This document shows, in pieces, positions 43,030 through 56,130 of a stretch of DNA of 64,000 bases. The stretch is taken from the NCBI GenBank assembly GCA_021234155.1, contig JAJEKV010000005.1:28050689-28114688 (forward strand). The letters run 5' to 3'. The notes under the pieces were generated by a model, which saw nothing but the letters and a program-made list of their open reading frames with translations, ran no database searches and had not been told where the DNA came from. Every line of letters begins with the position of its first letter. Position 1 is the first letter of the stretch. The stretch is from Isoetes taiwanensis. Lineage: Eukaryota > Streptophyta > Lycopodiopsida > Isoetales > Isoetaceae. The position numbers and the translations under genes were made by a program.

Positions 43030-43330
43030 AGTAAATTTGATCAGTTTTATACCCAAACATCCCCGTCATTTTGCAACATCTAAAATGCTTGATTCACTTG
43101 GTCATGTCTCGTCAATGCTCTAATTATGCATTCCATGACACAATGTTCCACTTAGGCATATGTTCCATTCAGGCATACCATTGAATATTTCTTTTCTCCA
43201 TCTGCACAAAATGACAAGACAATTATAAACAACATTATTTAGACCTAATGTATTAGTCATTATCTGATTGTAAGAGCTGTTTCCTTCAACTAGACTCCAT
43301 AGCTTGCACATGGTCCAAGAATGATCAGAA
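43030..43330 (-). pseudogene. PPR fragment (degenerate)
   Basis: Minus-strand translation gives RWRKEIFNGMPEWNICLSGT, close to the PPR hinge EIFNGMPERN.VSWN, followed by CHGMHN. The downstream wording is poorly preserved. The plus-strand string GCATTCCATGACACAATG parallels GCATTCCATGCCACCATA in the PPR pseudogene near 12864. It contains a single recognisable motif. Confidence 0.45.
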
Positions 43331-43345
43331 ACGCATAGAACAAGT

Positions 43346-43376
43346 CTACAGACGACAAAAACGCAGTCGTCTGTAG
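43346..43376. repeat. 11-bp perfect hairpin followed by TAGA repeat
   Basis: CTACAGACGAC (43346-43356) pairs with GTCGTCTGTAG (43366-43376) across a 9-nt loop. TAGATAGATAG follows at once. The hairpin plus simple repeat resembles the tail of a short transposon; nothing else supports that. Confidence 0.7.
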
Positions 43377-43820
43377 TAGATAGATAGAATCCACTACTTG
43401 AGCTACTTGATTTTGTGCTTAATGTCCTGCAAATTTTAACATATCATCCTCGCCTAAATCTGCATCAAAGGCCTACAACAAGCATTTGCATGTTCTCATT
43501 AAGCTACTAGCAATAAAACCTCTCTGCCAAACCCACAGAACATGTACGTTTGGCCCTTTTCCGTGCCTTCTGTTGAGGAACAAAATTTCAAGGTGCAATC
43601 ATGATTGATGGCATTAGGAGTGTAACCTTGCACCTGCCAGAATTGGAGATAGTTGGAATTGGATTTGGGCCATATGCTCGATTACAACGGAGGGATGGAA
43701 GTTCAGAGAAAACTAGTAATCTTTGAGTTTAAAAATCAATGGATAACATTTATTTGATCAGACATGGTATGATATGGAGACATCTTAGAATTGCAGGAAA
43801 TGTTGTACCTCCCTTGGTAA

Positions 43821-43959
43821 GGCTGGGTTCACATGTCACATGCACCTTCACGACCCTCACCATCACGTGAAAGGGCTCACCGTTTTACGCCCACCATCAC
43901 CAATTTGCACTGGTCAAAACAGGCCCTCTCTACGACGATGGTTGCATGTGAACCGGCCC
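43821..43959. mobile_element. 139-bp MITE upstream of ADCK1
   Basis: Inverted termini GGCTGGGTTCACATG (43821-43835) and CATGTGAACCGGCCC (43945-43959) pair at 12 of 15 positions. The outer flanks TAA (43818-43820) and TTA (43960-43962) fit the TWA preference of PIF/Harbinger (Tourist) elements, though they are not identical. It has no coding capacity. It ends 160 bp upstream of the ADCK1 start codon, so it lies in the promoter or leader. Confidence 0.6.
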
Positions 43960-44118
43960 TTATGCATCGACACAAATTTACAAGGTATAACAGGACCTCT
44001 CTCAGGGGACTCCAAAAACATTAAGCGGTAGTCTTAAATTAATAAGCATGTTATAGCCAACTCCCGCCACTAGGTAACATTCAACAAAAAGACAAACGGA
44101 CAAGCTTCTTATTTGCCG

Positions 44119-47100
44119 ATGTCTCTTTCCTGGACTTTTACTTGGCAAGGCTCCCGGCACTTTCAAACCATAATAGGCCTTTCGGCAGCTATGTTGCGCT
44201 CCGGCAGGCTGTTAAGGAAGAGGAAGATTCTATTTATATCAGGTGCTGCTATAACTGTTGGATTTGTTGCTGCTGCCCCATATTTGCATCCTGCTTCTTA
44301 TCCTGGTTCCAAAGTCCTTATAAGGGGACCCGTTGCTGCTGTTCTTGGCATTGCCCAGGGTTTACACAGATCAACCAGGGCTGTTTACACCGTGAGTACA
44401 AAAAGTAATTATGATCTTAGTTTCAATTGTGCCATGGGTTTTCAGTAAATTTTTAAGAGCTTTGTCCTGCCAGTTTACAGTGAACACCTGCGATTACAAG
44501 TACAGCTTGCATGGTTATGATAAGAAGTCTGAAGATTACCTCAAAATTTTATCCGAGGTAATTGCAGAGTTTTGGTAGTCCGTTTAATCTCTTCCATAAT
44601 AGTTCAACTAAAAACATCTATGCGATGGTAAATGTGGGCAGTCCAGTATACATGTCCAAAGCTTGGATAATCAAGGGACTCCTTTTAGCAAAATTGGGAT
44701 GAGGTGGGACTCTCATTTTCTATCAAGGGTGCCACAATCCCTTTAAGCATTATCGTAAATTTGGGCATATAGTTAATAAGAACAATTGTAAAACGTAATT
44801 TTTGTCAGGCACAGGAAGAAAGAGAGAATTTATTAATGCCTATGACACCAAATAGATATAATTGTCTAGGAGCATCCTCCTAGGTTGAAAGTGCGAGGTA
44901 AATTTTGCAAGTATTAAGAAAAAAGCAATTCCTGAGTAGATTAGTCTTTCCACTATTTATATGTCAGTCCTGCTTTTTATGGGTGTGCATTTTTCTTCTG
45001 AAGTAGCATTCTTGTGGTATATGTTCTCCTTTTCAACGATTTTTATGACTGCTATAGGTCCATTATAGAGCAGCAGAGCGCATCCTCATGCTGTGTCAGG
45101 CAAATGGAGGGTTTTATACAAAAGCTGGTCAATTTTTGGCATCATTAGGCCCTATTCCAACGGAATATTCTTCTGTATTAGCTGTTCTAAAGGATCAGGT
45201 GAGAGCTCTATCAGGTTATAAAAATATTTTATTTACAGATATGATTATGGATCTGCATAAACTATTGTCTGAAAACTAGATACCTGTTTTGGCTTAATAG
45301 ATAGTAACTTAAACTAATGTTACTGCTTTTATTGAAAGTGATCTCGTGGGTCCTCCATAACACATGTGGCCAATGGTGCTAGACTTAGCTCAGGAATCTG
45401 GAGCCTGCTAGAGAATTCTGCTCTTATAATCAAGGGATGGTTTCTTCTACTAGCATTTTATGAGAAACCCATACACGCGTCTTTGTTGTTGCAGGCACAA
45501 TTCTGGCCATATGAAGCAATTAGGCAAGTGTTTATGGAAGAGTTTGGAAGAAGCCCTTTTGAAATGTGAGAGCTTGGTCTTTTGGTCAATTAACATGGGA
45601 CTTAGATTTGAGGAGCTAAGAAGCATGCTCCTTTACTTCCTTCTTGTTTTTTCCCAGATATAAAGCATTTGAAAAGATTCCAATAGCTGCAGCTTCACTT
45701 GCCCAAGTTCATCGTGCTATCATTGAAGACGGACAGGAAGTTGCAGTTAAGGTACTATTCCCACAATTCTGCTTTTAAACCATTTGCAGGATTGTGCATA
45801 TTGCAAACGTGGTGATCTTCATTTCTTTCTCACAGTCTTTGTGTGCATATGCATGGCAGGTTCAATATCCAGGACTAGAAAGACAATGTAGGATAGACCT
45901 GAAAACAATGCGAATGCTTTCAAGAGCTGTTGCTTGGGTATATAATCATCTGCCTCAATTATTATCATCAGTGGCCTAAAATAATATTATTGCAGATGTT
46001 CCCAGATTACCAGTTTGAATGGATGGTACCAGAATTTGAGAATGACATTTCAAGAGAACTTGGTACGTTTTGTTATGCATACCCTAATCTGTGATAAAAA
46101 TTGCCATATTGAACATGGTCCACTAACATCATTAATCCAACGGCATACAACAATAGTTGTGACATATCCACGTTGACCAAATTTCCTTTAGTATATGCAG
46201 ATGATATAGAATACATTACTATGCTATCCTAGTAGTTAGTGGTCTCAAAATATTAAATCTAGCTACTTAATGGGCTACAAGTATTGCAGTATAGTTTCAT
46301 GGTCTAAATATTAATGGACCACTTCCCAGCCATTGACAGGTATGGGTTGGCAGAGATCATTTTTCATACTACCCTCTGATTTAGAAGCATCAGGCAAAGC
46401 CAACAACAATATGGCAAATTTTATGATCCTCTGGCACATTAGTATAAAGATGCTAGCAATTGTTATATCAAACAGATGGTTCAAAGGCATTTTTCACTAT
46501 GTAGAAGATGAAGGTTAGACATAGCTGATTAGTTGTACAATGGCTGCAATCATCTAATTATGATGGTTGTGCTGGCACTTTATGTTAAAAAAAACGTTCC
46601 TTTTTCAGCTTTTGTTTAATTTGCCCCCCATTACAATTTCGTCCTCATTAATAGTTTTGGCTTATCGGCACTCCAAGCATGTTTTCGTAGAAAACTGACT
46701 TATTAGTGTTTTGAGATGGAAACTTGCATGTTATTTGTGTCTTCCACTTCATGTCAAGTGTTGAAAGAATTATTGTCAAGCGTTTGTTACCTTTGTTGAG
46801 ACTAAATATGAGAGCAGGCATCTCAATTCTATAATGAAACTCTGCTTAAAGTTGTCTACGTAATTGACTTAGTTATCATCTGCTTTAGATTTTTTACAAG
46901 AGGGAAGCAATGCAGAACGAGCATCCAAAAACTTTTTACACAGAAAACAGATAAAGGTGCCTCGCATTTTCTGGGTAATCAATCAAATCCTTTTGAGCAT
47001 GCCATCTACTTAGAGGTTCCGGGTATTTACTTGGTTAATCTAATTCTTTGTTTGATTCGTAGGATATGACATCCAGTCGAGTCCTAACAATGGAGTACAT

Positions 47101-48454
47101 ACATGGCTGCAAGGTGGTAAATAGGCACCATACTCTTGGTAGGACAGGAAATGACGCAAATATGCATCTTCTTGTAATGTTTTTCAGGTAGATGATATCG
47201 AGAGTCTGGAGAAAAATGGCATAGATCCAAAAAAGGTTTCTAACTATGCTACACCCCTATCCTATCCGGCCGAATTCAAGTTCCAAGCATATATATCTAT
47301 GTGTTATGCCCAAATCTCATACCCTATGTTTCCCATTATTTATTATTTTTGCTAGAATATTTTAGTTTGAGTTCTGATTGTAGTTGATTTACAGGTAGCA
47401 CATGTTCTTGTAGAAGCATTTGCTGAAATGATCTTCTGTCATGGTTTTGTGCATGGGGATCCACACTCTGGCAATATTCTCATCAGGAAAACTTATTCTA
47501 GACAGTTTGGACACAATTTTGAGCTTGGTAGGCTATTTCAGTATTATAACCCTTTTGTACACATTCGCTGACCCGTGTGGAGCTGCTACAGTACTTCTTG
47601 ATCATGGATTATACAGGCAACTGGGTGAACAATTTCGCGCAGACTTTTGCCGCCTCTGGAAGGCAATGATTCTCCTAGATCCTGTTGAAATGCAAGATGC
47701 AGGGGAATGCCTTGGGGCAGGGCAGTATTATCATTTTCTGCCAGTGCTTTTGACTGGACGTTCATTTGGCAGGTATGCCATTAGTGCTTGTTTTGAAGAA
47801 ATGCAACGGTTGATTTTCATAGATGCTAGTGGTGCGCAAACTTATTGTCTATTATAGTAAATCAGCACTTGGAAAGGCGATGTCACAAAAGGAGCGAAGC
47901 CTTTTGAAGGTTGAACTGCAAAAAATTACAATGGGTGACATTTCTCAATTTATGGAAGGCCTGTCACGTGACTTCCTTACTGTTATCCGTACAGAGTAAA
48001 TGTTCTCCATATTTGCTGCCAGTAGATATTCTCAATGCATTTATGCCAAAAGCTTTTATGTGAAACAGTGGTATTCTACGGTCCATAATCAAGAAGCTTG
48101 GTGTGCATTCCCGGGTTCGTGCAGTTACTTATGCGAAATATGCTGTAGTTGGACATATTATGCAACATCCTGGAGTTCCCAGTATGCATAACTCTTCTGG
48201 TGGTTTTATATCTGGAACATACTTATAATGCTACTATGTTTGCAGGTCTTTGGAAACAGGGCCTGGTGAACTACACAAAAGGCTTTGCAAATTACATGTA
48301 CCTTTGTCTTCGGCTTGGTAGGGGAAAATATTCTTGCATTGGGCGAGAAACAGCTCCTAATATTTGCTCATTTTGCAGAGTTTTTGGAACTCAAGTTTGC
48401 CCTGCAAGATTTCTGCATTTCGCTCAGAACCTATATTTTTTCTATAAGTGCTAA
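44119..48454 (+). CDS. ADCK1-type ABC1/AarF atypical kinase (15 exons)
   Basis: Best-supported gene of the window. Exons: 44119-44391, 44474-44557, 45058-45198, 45495-45565, 45658-45751, 45860-45937, 45996-46062, 46889-46974, 47063-47113, 47188-47235, 47395-47527, 47592-47772, 47858-47995, 48069-48181, 48246-48454. All introns are GT-AG and all phases agree, giving 588 codons; human ADCK1 has about 530. In-frame Met25 (44191) is an alternative start. Residues 33-50 form a hydrophobic segment after a basic stretch ([10 protein letters not shown]), suggesting mitochondrial targeting and a membrane anchor. ABC1 motifs: KAGQ 141-144, AAAS 200-203, VAVK ending Lys221, HGDPHSGN 351-358 and LLDHG with Asp379. 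The family phosphorylates or remodels unknown targets linked to coenzyme Q and mitochondrial lipids. The last exon is least certain: C-terminal conservation is weak and further splicing is possible. Exon 9 may end three bases later. Confidence 0.9.
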
Positions 48455-50180
48455 GGCATATAATTATTTTCAGGGTCCGAAAGTTTTGCCTGCTTAGTTC
48501 CTGGTAGGCTACTCGTTCCTCACCAAGCAAGGTTTGTGGAATTGAAGATACAAGTCCTTTGAGAACTAATGTGTTCAAATGGCTAGCTGTGCATGTGAAA
48601 TCTTATTGAAGTATAACATCAGTCACAGTTATCCCTTGTAAAATATTGGGGCATGGATTATTCTACAACAGACAGGTGAGCCTACAACTATCCTTGAGTT
48701 TGATTTTAGTGAATTGTATCTGAAAGTTTTTACTCTACAGGGAGGTTTTATTTGTCATGATGTTGGTTGGCCATTTGAAGTCGAGCGGATCTAGTTAAGG
48801 GAAGAACCAGTGGCAGCTTGCGTAATTGAGGTTGATATCCTCTGGGCAAACATCATGCTTTTTTAGGGATTCGTTCTGGAATATAAAGGAAGGTAGACAT
48901 GGAAGGTTTAATAAGGTTGTTTACCAGGCTCGAGTGTGGATTGGAGGTAATGGAGAATTTTTAATATGATTTTTTTCTGATTCCAAGGTGATTAAATGAG
49001 CGGTTAAAGAAGGAATAATTGGCAGCAATATTCCTTAGTTGGAGCAGGTCAAGTTCCTCAAATAGGAGTTTATTATTAAAGATGTAAGGCAGAACATGGG
49101 GCAAATTTTCCTTTGCCGGACTAGAACAAATCAGTTTTTTCAAGCTTCCAAAAGGCATTTCACTAAGATGAACCAGACAGCAGCAGAGGGAGAGGGCCTA
49201 TATATAACAAGCACCTTCTCTGTCCAGATGGTACCAGGCTGCTGCTGTCCCCTTGTTCCATTCTCGTCTCTAAGTATAGAAAAGGCCCTCAGTATATAAA
49301 TATCCCTAAAACAGTTTATTGATTGCCTTAATCAGAAAAATGGAGGGAAACCAGATTTTTGGTGAGATTATCCCCTAGTCTCCCACATTGTATACGCACT
49401 TTTAGAGTGGAATGAATGAACAGGGAACATGGTGTCGATGTTGCACATCAGTGGATATTTACGGGCTTCCCAGCACAAGCTAAGCCTTTTAGCCCAAGTC
49501 TGATATTGCAGCTTTTCAGGATCTTCATTTTCAAGGTTTTCATGCCTCCCCGTCCTTATTCATCAAAGAGCTGTCAACAACCTAAAAACAGAGGTAAATG
49601 AACGTCCTCCATTTTCATGCTTTGCCTTTCCATTGTAATGTCTGCTCAAGAAGAATGAATGCTTAATTTTAGCTTCACAAACTAAGGGCCAGATTCCAAT
49701 TGTGGTAATGGCAGTTCTCTGCATTTGCTTAACGTCCAACGGTCTTCTATCATCTACAATTCCATTAAGCAGCGGCAACCAGTTTCTAAGAAATGGGATT
49801 TCAAAATCTGACTGGGCTGAAGAAACACGAACAGGTGGTTTCAAATCCAGAGCTGGTAGTTTTGACACCGTCCTAAGGGTGAGATGCCGCTATGACCTAT
49901 TCTATTCTAATCTTACACGTGGCGTTGCCAAGCCCTTTTTTAGAGAACAGCCAATATTGGCTGGCCTTAAAAGAATGATAAGTGTCTCCTGCTTAGATGT
50001 TGCAATGTGAATCTCCATTTCCAATTTTCTTTCTTGACCTTTTAATGTGCCCTCATATATGTAGAAATACCTCTATAAACTTTAACTTAAATTAAGGAAC
50101 TTTAATGCTGCCGTCTTCAAAGACGTCTTCTCGCCTAAATGTTAGCGAGTTACCCGGTCCTGTTACACGTCTTCAAAGAT
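48455..50180. other. ADCK1 3' flank; no further gene recognised
   Basis: The likely ADCK1 3' UTR lies in the first part. The frame 49702-50010 (GFKSRAGSFDTVLRVRCRYD in its middle) has the Ser/Arg flavour of a plastid transit peptide but no downstream partner and no recognised domain. I would not call it a gene. Confidence 0.35.
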
Positions 50181-50457
50181 GTTAATTGCCAATTGCCTCA
50201 ACTGGAATCAACAATGGAGCGCCAGTTATGAGATGTTATTTGCTGATTGGTTTGTTATTAATTGGCAAAGAGTCGAGTAGAATCTCACCCTATCGCAACA
50301 TAAAAAAACTTATAAGGTTTGCTATAGATGATTCCCATTGTTTTTTTAAAGGTTGGGAAGGTTGCTTGATGTTTTTTCTTTCTGTTTTTGTTTTTATTAG
50401 GTGTAAGTTCGAAGGTTTATTTTTAGAGAGCCACATGGGCTTCCTTTGCATCCGTTA

Positions 50458-50558
50458 GACCCAAATGCCCAAGGATTCTCTAATCCGGCTAGCTCCGACA
50501 TCCTCTAGACCCAAATTGCCCAAGGATTCTCTAATTCGGCTAGCTCTGGCCGTCTCTG
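50458..50558. repeat. 51-bp tandem duplication
   Basis: The unit starting GACCCAAATGCCCAAGGATTC at 50458 is repeated at about 50508 with a few changes (AATCCGGCTAGCTCC versus AATTCGGCTAGCTCT). Confidence 0.8.
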
Positions 50559-50579
50559 GCAGCGCAAAAGATAGATAGG

Positions 50580-51160
50580 TGTTGTGGCAAGTCTAGGTTT
50601 TTGGCGCGGTGGTCTTGAGTGCCTTTATGAGCTCGGGTTTCAAAAACCGACAAGCAATTTGGATCGCGACAACAACCGGGTCGTATTTGGTTCAAATGGT
50701 CGAAAGCGTCGCTTCTCAAAGTCTTTCTTAAAAGTTTATGCTGTCTGCAGGATTTATGTTTCTTCGCATTTGCCATAGCTAGAAGAAATGCAAAGCTTAC
50801 TTCGTGCCCTTGTTTGTGATTCAAAAGCTTACTGTCTGCATCCAGAGCAGGAAGAATCGATCATTCCTCTTCCATTTTTGTACCTCTGAATCTCTCTTTT
50901 TGGTTGTGGCCACTGCATATGTTAATTGCTTCATTCGCCGGAGCTTATCAGGTTCAGGCTCTGGCTTCATCGAACCACTGACTTGTGCATGTATTTGCAC
51001 ATTTTTGTGTATTCATTGTTTATATGTGACAATTCAATGGTTTAACAACAATGGTTACAAGTTTTAAAAAATACAAAAGGTTGCATTAATATGGAAGGGA
51101 ATTTGGTCCCTTGCATGGACGAAGTGTTCCTGTTCGAAAACAATTTATCGTTTTTGGATC
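50580..51160. other. No recognisable gene
   Basis: Open frames on both strands (for example 50584-50778, with GSNGRKRRFSKSF) overlap each other and show no known motif. The plus-strand frame continues, after a stop, into LEEMQSLLRALVCDSKAYCL (50770-50830), which looks protein-like but is unidentified. Confidence 0.3.
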
Positions 51161-51163
51161 AAT

Positions 51164-51345
51164 AAGTCAGTTTTCGACCTCAGTAGGGATCTAAATTGGG
51201 CAGAGACCCACCATCAAATTTCATGCGTTTGGCTCTTACCTTTACGATTTATTAAGTCAGTTTTTGACCTCAATAGGGATCTAAAATCGGGAGAGACCCT
51301 TCATTGAATTTCATGCATTCGGCTCTTACCTCTACCATTTATGAT
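51164..51345. repeat. 90-bp tandem duplication
   Basis: AAGTCAGTTTTCGACCTC at 51164 recurs as AAGTCAGTTTTTGACCTC at 51254, and the similarity runs through ATTTCATGC...GGCTCTTACC in both units. Confidence 0.8.
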
Positions 51346-51349
51346 GCAT

Positions 51350-53195
51350 TGCCACAGGATGATGTCATAGGCATGCCTTTTTTTCCTTCTAATTCACTCA
51401 AACATCTTCGCCAAGCGCTGCTTAATGCAATCGCTCTTCTTTCAAAGTGCTGCAAGGTCCAAAAAGAGGGTAAAGGAAATCTATTGGTTCTTCAGGGAAT
51501 ATACAACTACTTTAGCCTACTAGGTAATTGTCCCCGAGGGTTCAAGAGGTGCAAATGCAATTATTGTAGCAATGAGAAAAGTTCCAATCTAAGTAGAGGG
51601 GAAGAGTGCACACTTGCTATTAACCAAGTTAACAGAGGATAAAATTCTCGATGCAATACGATGAGTAGATAAAGAGATGAAGACAGTTGAAAAATAAAAT
51701 TTAAATCTAATCAAAGAGTAGTTGGTGGGTAAGGCAATAAGATTTAGTTAGAGAGATGAAGACAATTGGTAAAGAGTTAGATTTAATCAAAGAAAAGGAG
51801 CTCAAGTATGGGTTTGCATATAGGAGGTGTAGATATGTCATGAATATTATAATTTAGTTGCCTATCATCTAGCCTAAATATTATTGACATATTCATCTTC
51901 AAAAAGATTCAAAAGAAAATAGAGAAATTGGGCTGAAAACTAGAAACTGGTCCAAGTTTTAACCGATAATAATAATGGTAATTGCAGGAGCATGGAACTT
52001 AAGTATTTTGAGAAGGAATACTCAACTATTTTATGGATGTCTAGTGCAAGTCACTCCTTAGATATGCTTCTTAAAGACATTATTAAGATCCCATTTGTAA
52101 GTAATGTGATCAAATGGTCGACACAAGCAATGAATTTCTTTTATACAAAACCTTCTATATTATGTTATTTGAGAAATAAAGACGTTAATAAGAACTTTCT
52201 GGTAAGTAATGTGATTGAACCGTCAGCACAAGCACCGTCAACACAAGCAGTGAATTTCTTTTATACAAAATCTTCTATATTGGGTATATGTTGAGAAAGC
52301 CATCAAGCACAAGATTGCTTACCAATCTATTATGTTAGGAAAGTGTTACGGCTTCGAGAATATCTCAAAAGGATTGTAGAAAGACCGTCCTTCATACTCA
52401 AAATCATTCTTATCCAAAGGCTTTTCAGAGACCAGACTTGCCAGATACGGTTGTTTCATCTTCCACTAAACAGTGGTTACACCTCATAGCCTTTGTGCCG
52501 TCACCCTTTTTATTCATTTGCAGAATCTCTATTCTACTAGAATTTTCTCAACTATAGAGTTTTCTTGCCTACTTCTCTATGCAACAATATCTCTTCTTCT
52601 AATCCACACTCTTCTGAGCTATGGTGACCGAACCAGCTAACCAGATGCAGACGAGATCTCTCTGACTATCAATTTGTCAACAAAGAGTATGCACGGGCCA
52701 TGCGCTATGCCAAATCTTAGAAGTATTCGACCCAATTTTGCATGTGCTTTTCCTACATACTAACATTTAATAATTACAATGGGCTTCAGCTTTGCCGCAA
52801 CTCACACTACAGCAATCAAGATCTTCCAGTTCTCCCAAAAAGATTCTTCAACCCTTGAATTTTGTATTAAATTCAAACTGCCCTTATTTTTAGTGGTTAC
52901 AAAAGCCATAGCAGTAAAATTACCCAATTTATGAGGTATAAATATGCCACTAAGTCCTTAGTCTTAACACAAGATACTTCCCAATTGTGAACCTTTCCCA
53001 ATAAATTGGGTTTTCCTTTTGCATGTACCGAAGTCACATGGATATATTTCCTAGCACATAATGCCCTACTTGAATTAACTCATAGACCCTTCCCAATAGG
53101 CCGGGTTTGCCTTATGTAGGCACAAGGCACAAGCTTGTTCTACATTTTTTTAACACTTTAAACCATGTTCATGTACATAACATAAAAAAAGAAAA
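51350..53195. other. No recognisable gene; 105-bp imperfect duplication
   Basis: GTAATGTGAT with AATTTCTTTTATACAAAA occurs at 52101 and again at 52206, offset 105 bp. A GAGATGAAGACA-AAATTTAAATCTAATCAAAGAG-like segment also occurs twice between 51670 and 51800. No open frame shows a motif; the rest is AT-rich spacer. Confidence 0.45.
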
Positions 53196-53200
53196 AGAAA

Positions 53201-56130
53201 GAATAGAATAGAATATAATAGAATAGAATTGTTTTTATCGTCCACGGAGACCAATCGGCCTATGGGACCCAATACAAAAGCAGCGGCCGATCCACATTCT
53301 TGCCGGGATTAAAACCCCCTCCCAGAAGGGGTTTGAGGGAAAACCGTGGCGACAATAAGGCTGGCGACATCAATTAAATGGTTGGATGGGGGCATATCGA
53401 GGCCCTCAAGTCCGAACTTCACGAATGTATGGTCCGGTGTGGAGCCAGAAGTCGTTACCTAGTATCATGTAGCGGCTCATCGGGTCTAATCAACCGAGCA
53501 TAAGCGTGTCGAGAATCTGATCATATCTTTGGGCAGACTCGGAAAGTGTGACACTCATCCTCAACAGCTCCCGTCTGGCAGCGACAAACCCTATCGGCGT
53601 GGCTCCCAATCCATCGACTGTCTCAATCAGGAGATGGTGGGCACTGTCTTGAATGGAAGCGATATATGCAGCTTTTCATGGGCGGATGTGAGCGTAGGTA
53701 GCGTTGTGGGCCTCGTTCTAATGTGGGATTTATGTGCTGCTTGTAATGTGCTATTTTGACTTGCTCCGAGCCACGGAATCCCAAAGCTTCTTTGGAGAAA
53801 CAAGCATCAAGATAACATCTCGGTGTCGCGATCGCCTCTGTTTCTACACGGATGCACATGTGCTCTGGACATTCCATCTAGTTAGCCTTGCACTTTTTAT
53901 CCTTCCAACAATTCTTGAGTCGTTGTGGTCCCATTGCCTTTGCATAAGCCAAGTCGCGGTAGGCGATCATCATCCATATTTACCACCTTACGGAAATAGG
54001 CGATGTGTCATCAAGGGCGCTATGCTTTGAAGTGGCGGAAACACAATCTCTGCAACAAAATTTGATATGGGACCGTGGATTTCACTCAGGAGTGCCGTGC
54101 TAAGAAGGCCTTACGCACTTTTGTTCTAAAGTCGCTCAAGTAGCAAGGAACACCACTGGGCCCCGGACTTCAACTCGCGTTACAAAGAGCGGGCTCTACC
54201 AATGCCACGAGCAGTTGTGCCCGATGCCCCAATCATATGGATTACGCTCTGTGGTTATTGTTACGCATTGCATAGAGTGTTTTCCGCCATCTTTGCTACG
54301 CAATCTTATGGAAGTGTCGACATCTTGTGAAGGAAACTCCACTCCCGGATACTTGTAGGTGGGTGTCACCTCCACTTGTTGCCCTCGATAAGTGAATGAA
54401 GGGGGCCTTGGATGGCGCGAGGATGAGATTAGGACCACCTTGGTCTTGGCGGATTGGCGTTCATAATGCGTGGCTGGGCGGGAATGTATCGAGAGCATCT
54501 AAGTGAGACCGCATATCCTGCGGAGTGTGAGCTAAGAGGTCACACATCGTCTGCATAGATGAGTTGTCGATGACTGATGCAAAAGTTGGGTCCCGCCACC
54601 CCCATTATCCATGAGCGGTGTTCCAAGCTGGTCAATGTCTGAACCAAACAATGTTGGGGAAAGAGGAACATCCCTGGCGGACCCCAATATTGCTATAGTG
54701 AATTAATGGTTGTTGTCCGTCATGCGCATCGGCCTGTACAACTCATTACAACCTGTATCTTGCATTTTGCATATCCACGGGAACCTCTAGTTGCGCCAAT
54801 CTTTCCCATAACTTTTCGAGGCCACGGTGTCAAAAGCCTTCCAAAGTCAACAAAGCAACAATCTGAGGGTCCCGTAGAAGCCGGTTTACGCTATCCTCAA
54901 CCAAAGTCCTCAATGTGAAGATATGATCAATGGTTGAATGAAGGGGTCAACGAACCCAGCTTGTGTGAGAGCTTCGCACACTGTTATACGCCCACCGGTC
55001 AACTGTTGCTCAATAATGCCGCTAGCGGTTTGGCAAACACCGAAGCCCGACCATGATTGTTCGTAATTGGTTGGACTATGTGGATCTCACGCGCCTTGTA
55101 AATGGGGACAACTCGCTTGCGGTCCCTGGCGGGGGAATCCTTCTGAGCGCTCTTCATTGAACATAGTGGTTAAATTTGGTACCATAGGCTCCCACGCCCA
55201 CTTGAGCAACTCTTCTGCGCATACCATCCGGTCCGTTGCTTTCCCATTGGCCAAGCGGCTGCGGACCACGGGTAACATCATCCTACGTGATTTCTAATGT
55301 CGGACCATTACATTGGGGGTATGAGTGCTCGTGTCCCTTGAGGATCATAGAGTTCTTTGCGGTATTGTTCCCCGCTGCTCATTAGTGATGTTCCGTAGAA
55401 ATTTGGCTGGCTTCGAAGAACCTTAGCCAAAAAGATTCTAGGATGGCTTTTCAACATGGAAAACATTTCCCTTTGATGTGGGTGCAATGTCGCGAGATTT
55501 CTTTGCCTTCAAAGAAAGCGATCTTGTAATTGGTGGCATGTGGGCGCGTGCGGGATCACGTGATCGGGCGGCCGGCATTTGTATTCCTTACACTTTCGAC
55601 ATCAAACCCGCGATTCTGCGGGGAATGTTGCGGTTTTGTGATACCTCACCGGGCATGCTATCCCTAAACATCTTTACGCAGCGATTACCAAGGAGCTCAA
55701 TCGGTGACGATTTCTTTGCTCTGGCGTGGGGGCACGCAAAATTCCTGAAAAGGTCATCTATGAGCATATCGGCATAATCCTTTGCGCTCATAATCAATCC
55801 GCATGGCCGAGGTATACAAAGGGGCGGTAGAAGGGGTTCTAGCGACTGCCAAAATAGCAACGAGTAGAGTGGAAGGTGATCTAAATACGTCTCCTCATCT
55901 CTCGCATGCAGTGCCTACCCAAAAGTGGTTGATCAAATGTACATCTGCTTTCGGCGACTAATAGATAGTCGACCACACTAGATCCTCCACCACGATTCTC
56001 TTTGTCTCTGAGGTGCACTTACAAGAGGAAAGCCACTGTGCCAGGCCATTACAAATTACCAAGTCAAAGACACCACATAGTAGAAGCAACTGCCTGCCAA
56101 AGCGCGTGACCTGACTATCATCTGAAAGAA
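53201..56130 (-). mobile_element. LINE family A, 5'-truncated copy (~2.9 kb)
   Basis: On the plus strand it begins with the tail GAATAGAATAGAAT and TATCGTCCACGGAGACCAATC, the complement of the family A end. Minus-strand coding relics in order: CGVFDLVICNGLAQW and the VVEDLVWSTI block (endonuclease, about 56090-55960), PHARAKKSSPIELLG, then RSRLANGKATDRMVCAEELL (55262-55200, RT), PPSFTYRGQQVEVTPTYKYP (about 54400) and the C-terminal domain (53877-53623). The 5' end falls inside the endonuclease, a typical truncation. It is heavily shifted and shares family A blocks with the copy at 15589. Confidence 0.8.

Noticed and set aside
49702-50010. Possible plastid-targeted protein ORF
   Set aside because: Transit-peptide flavour only; no downstream domain, no splice context, overlapping open frame on the other strand.
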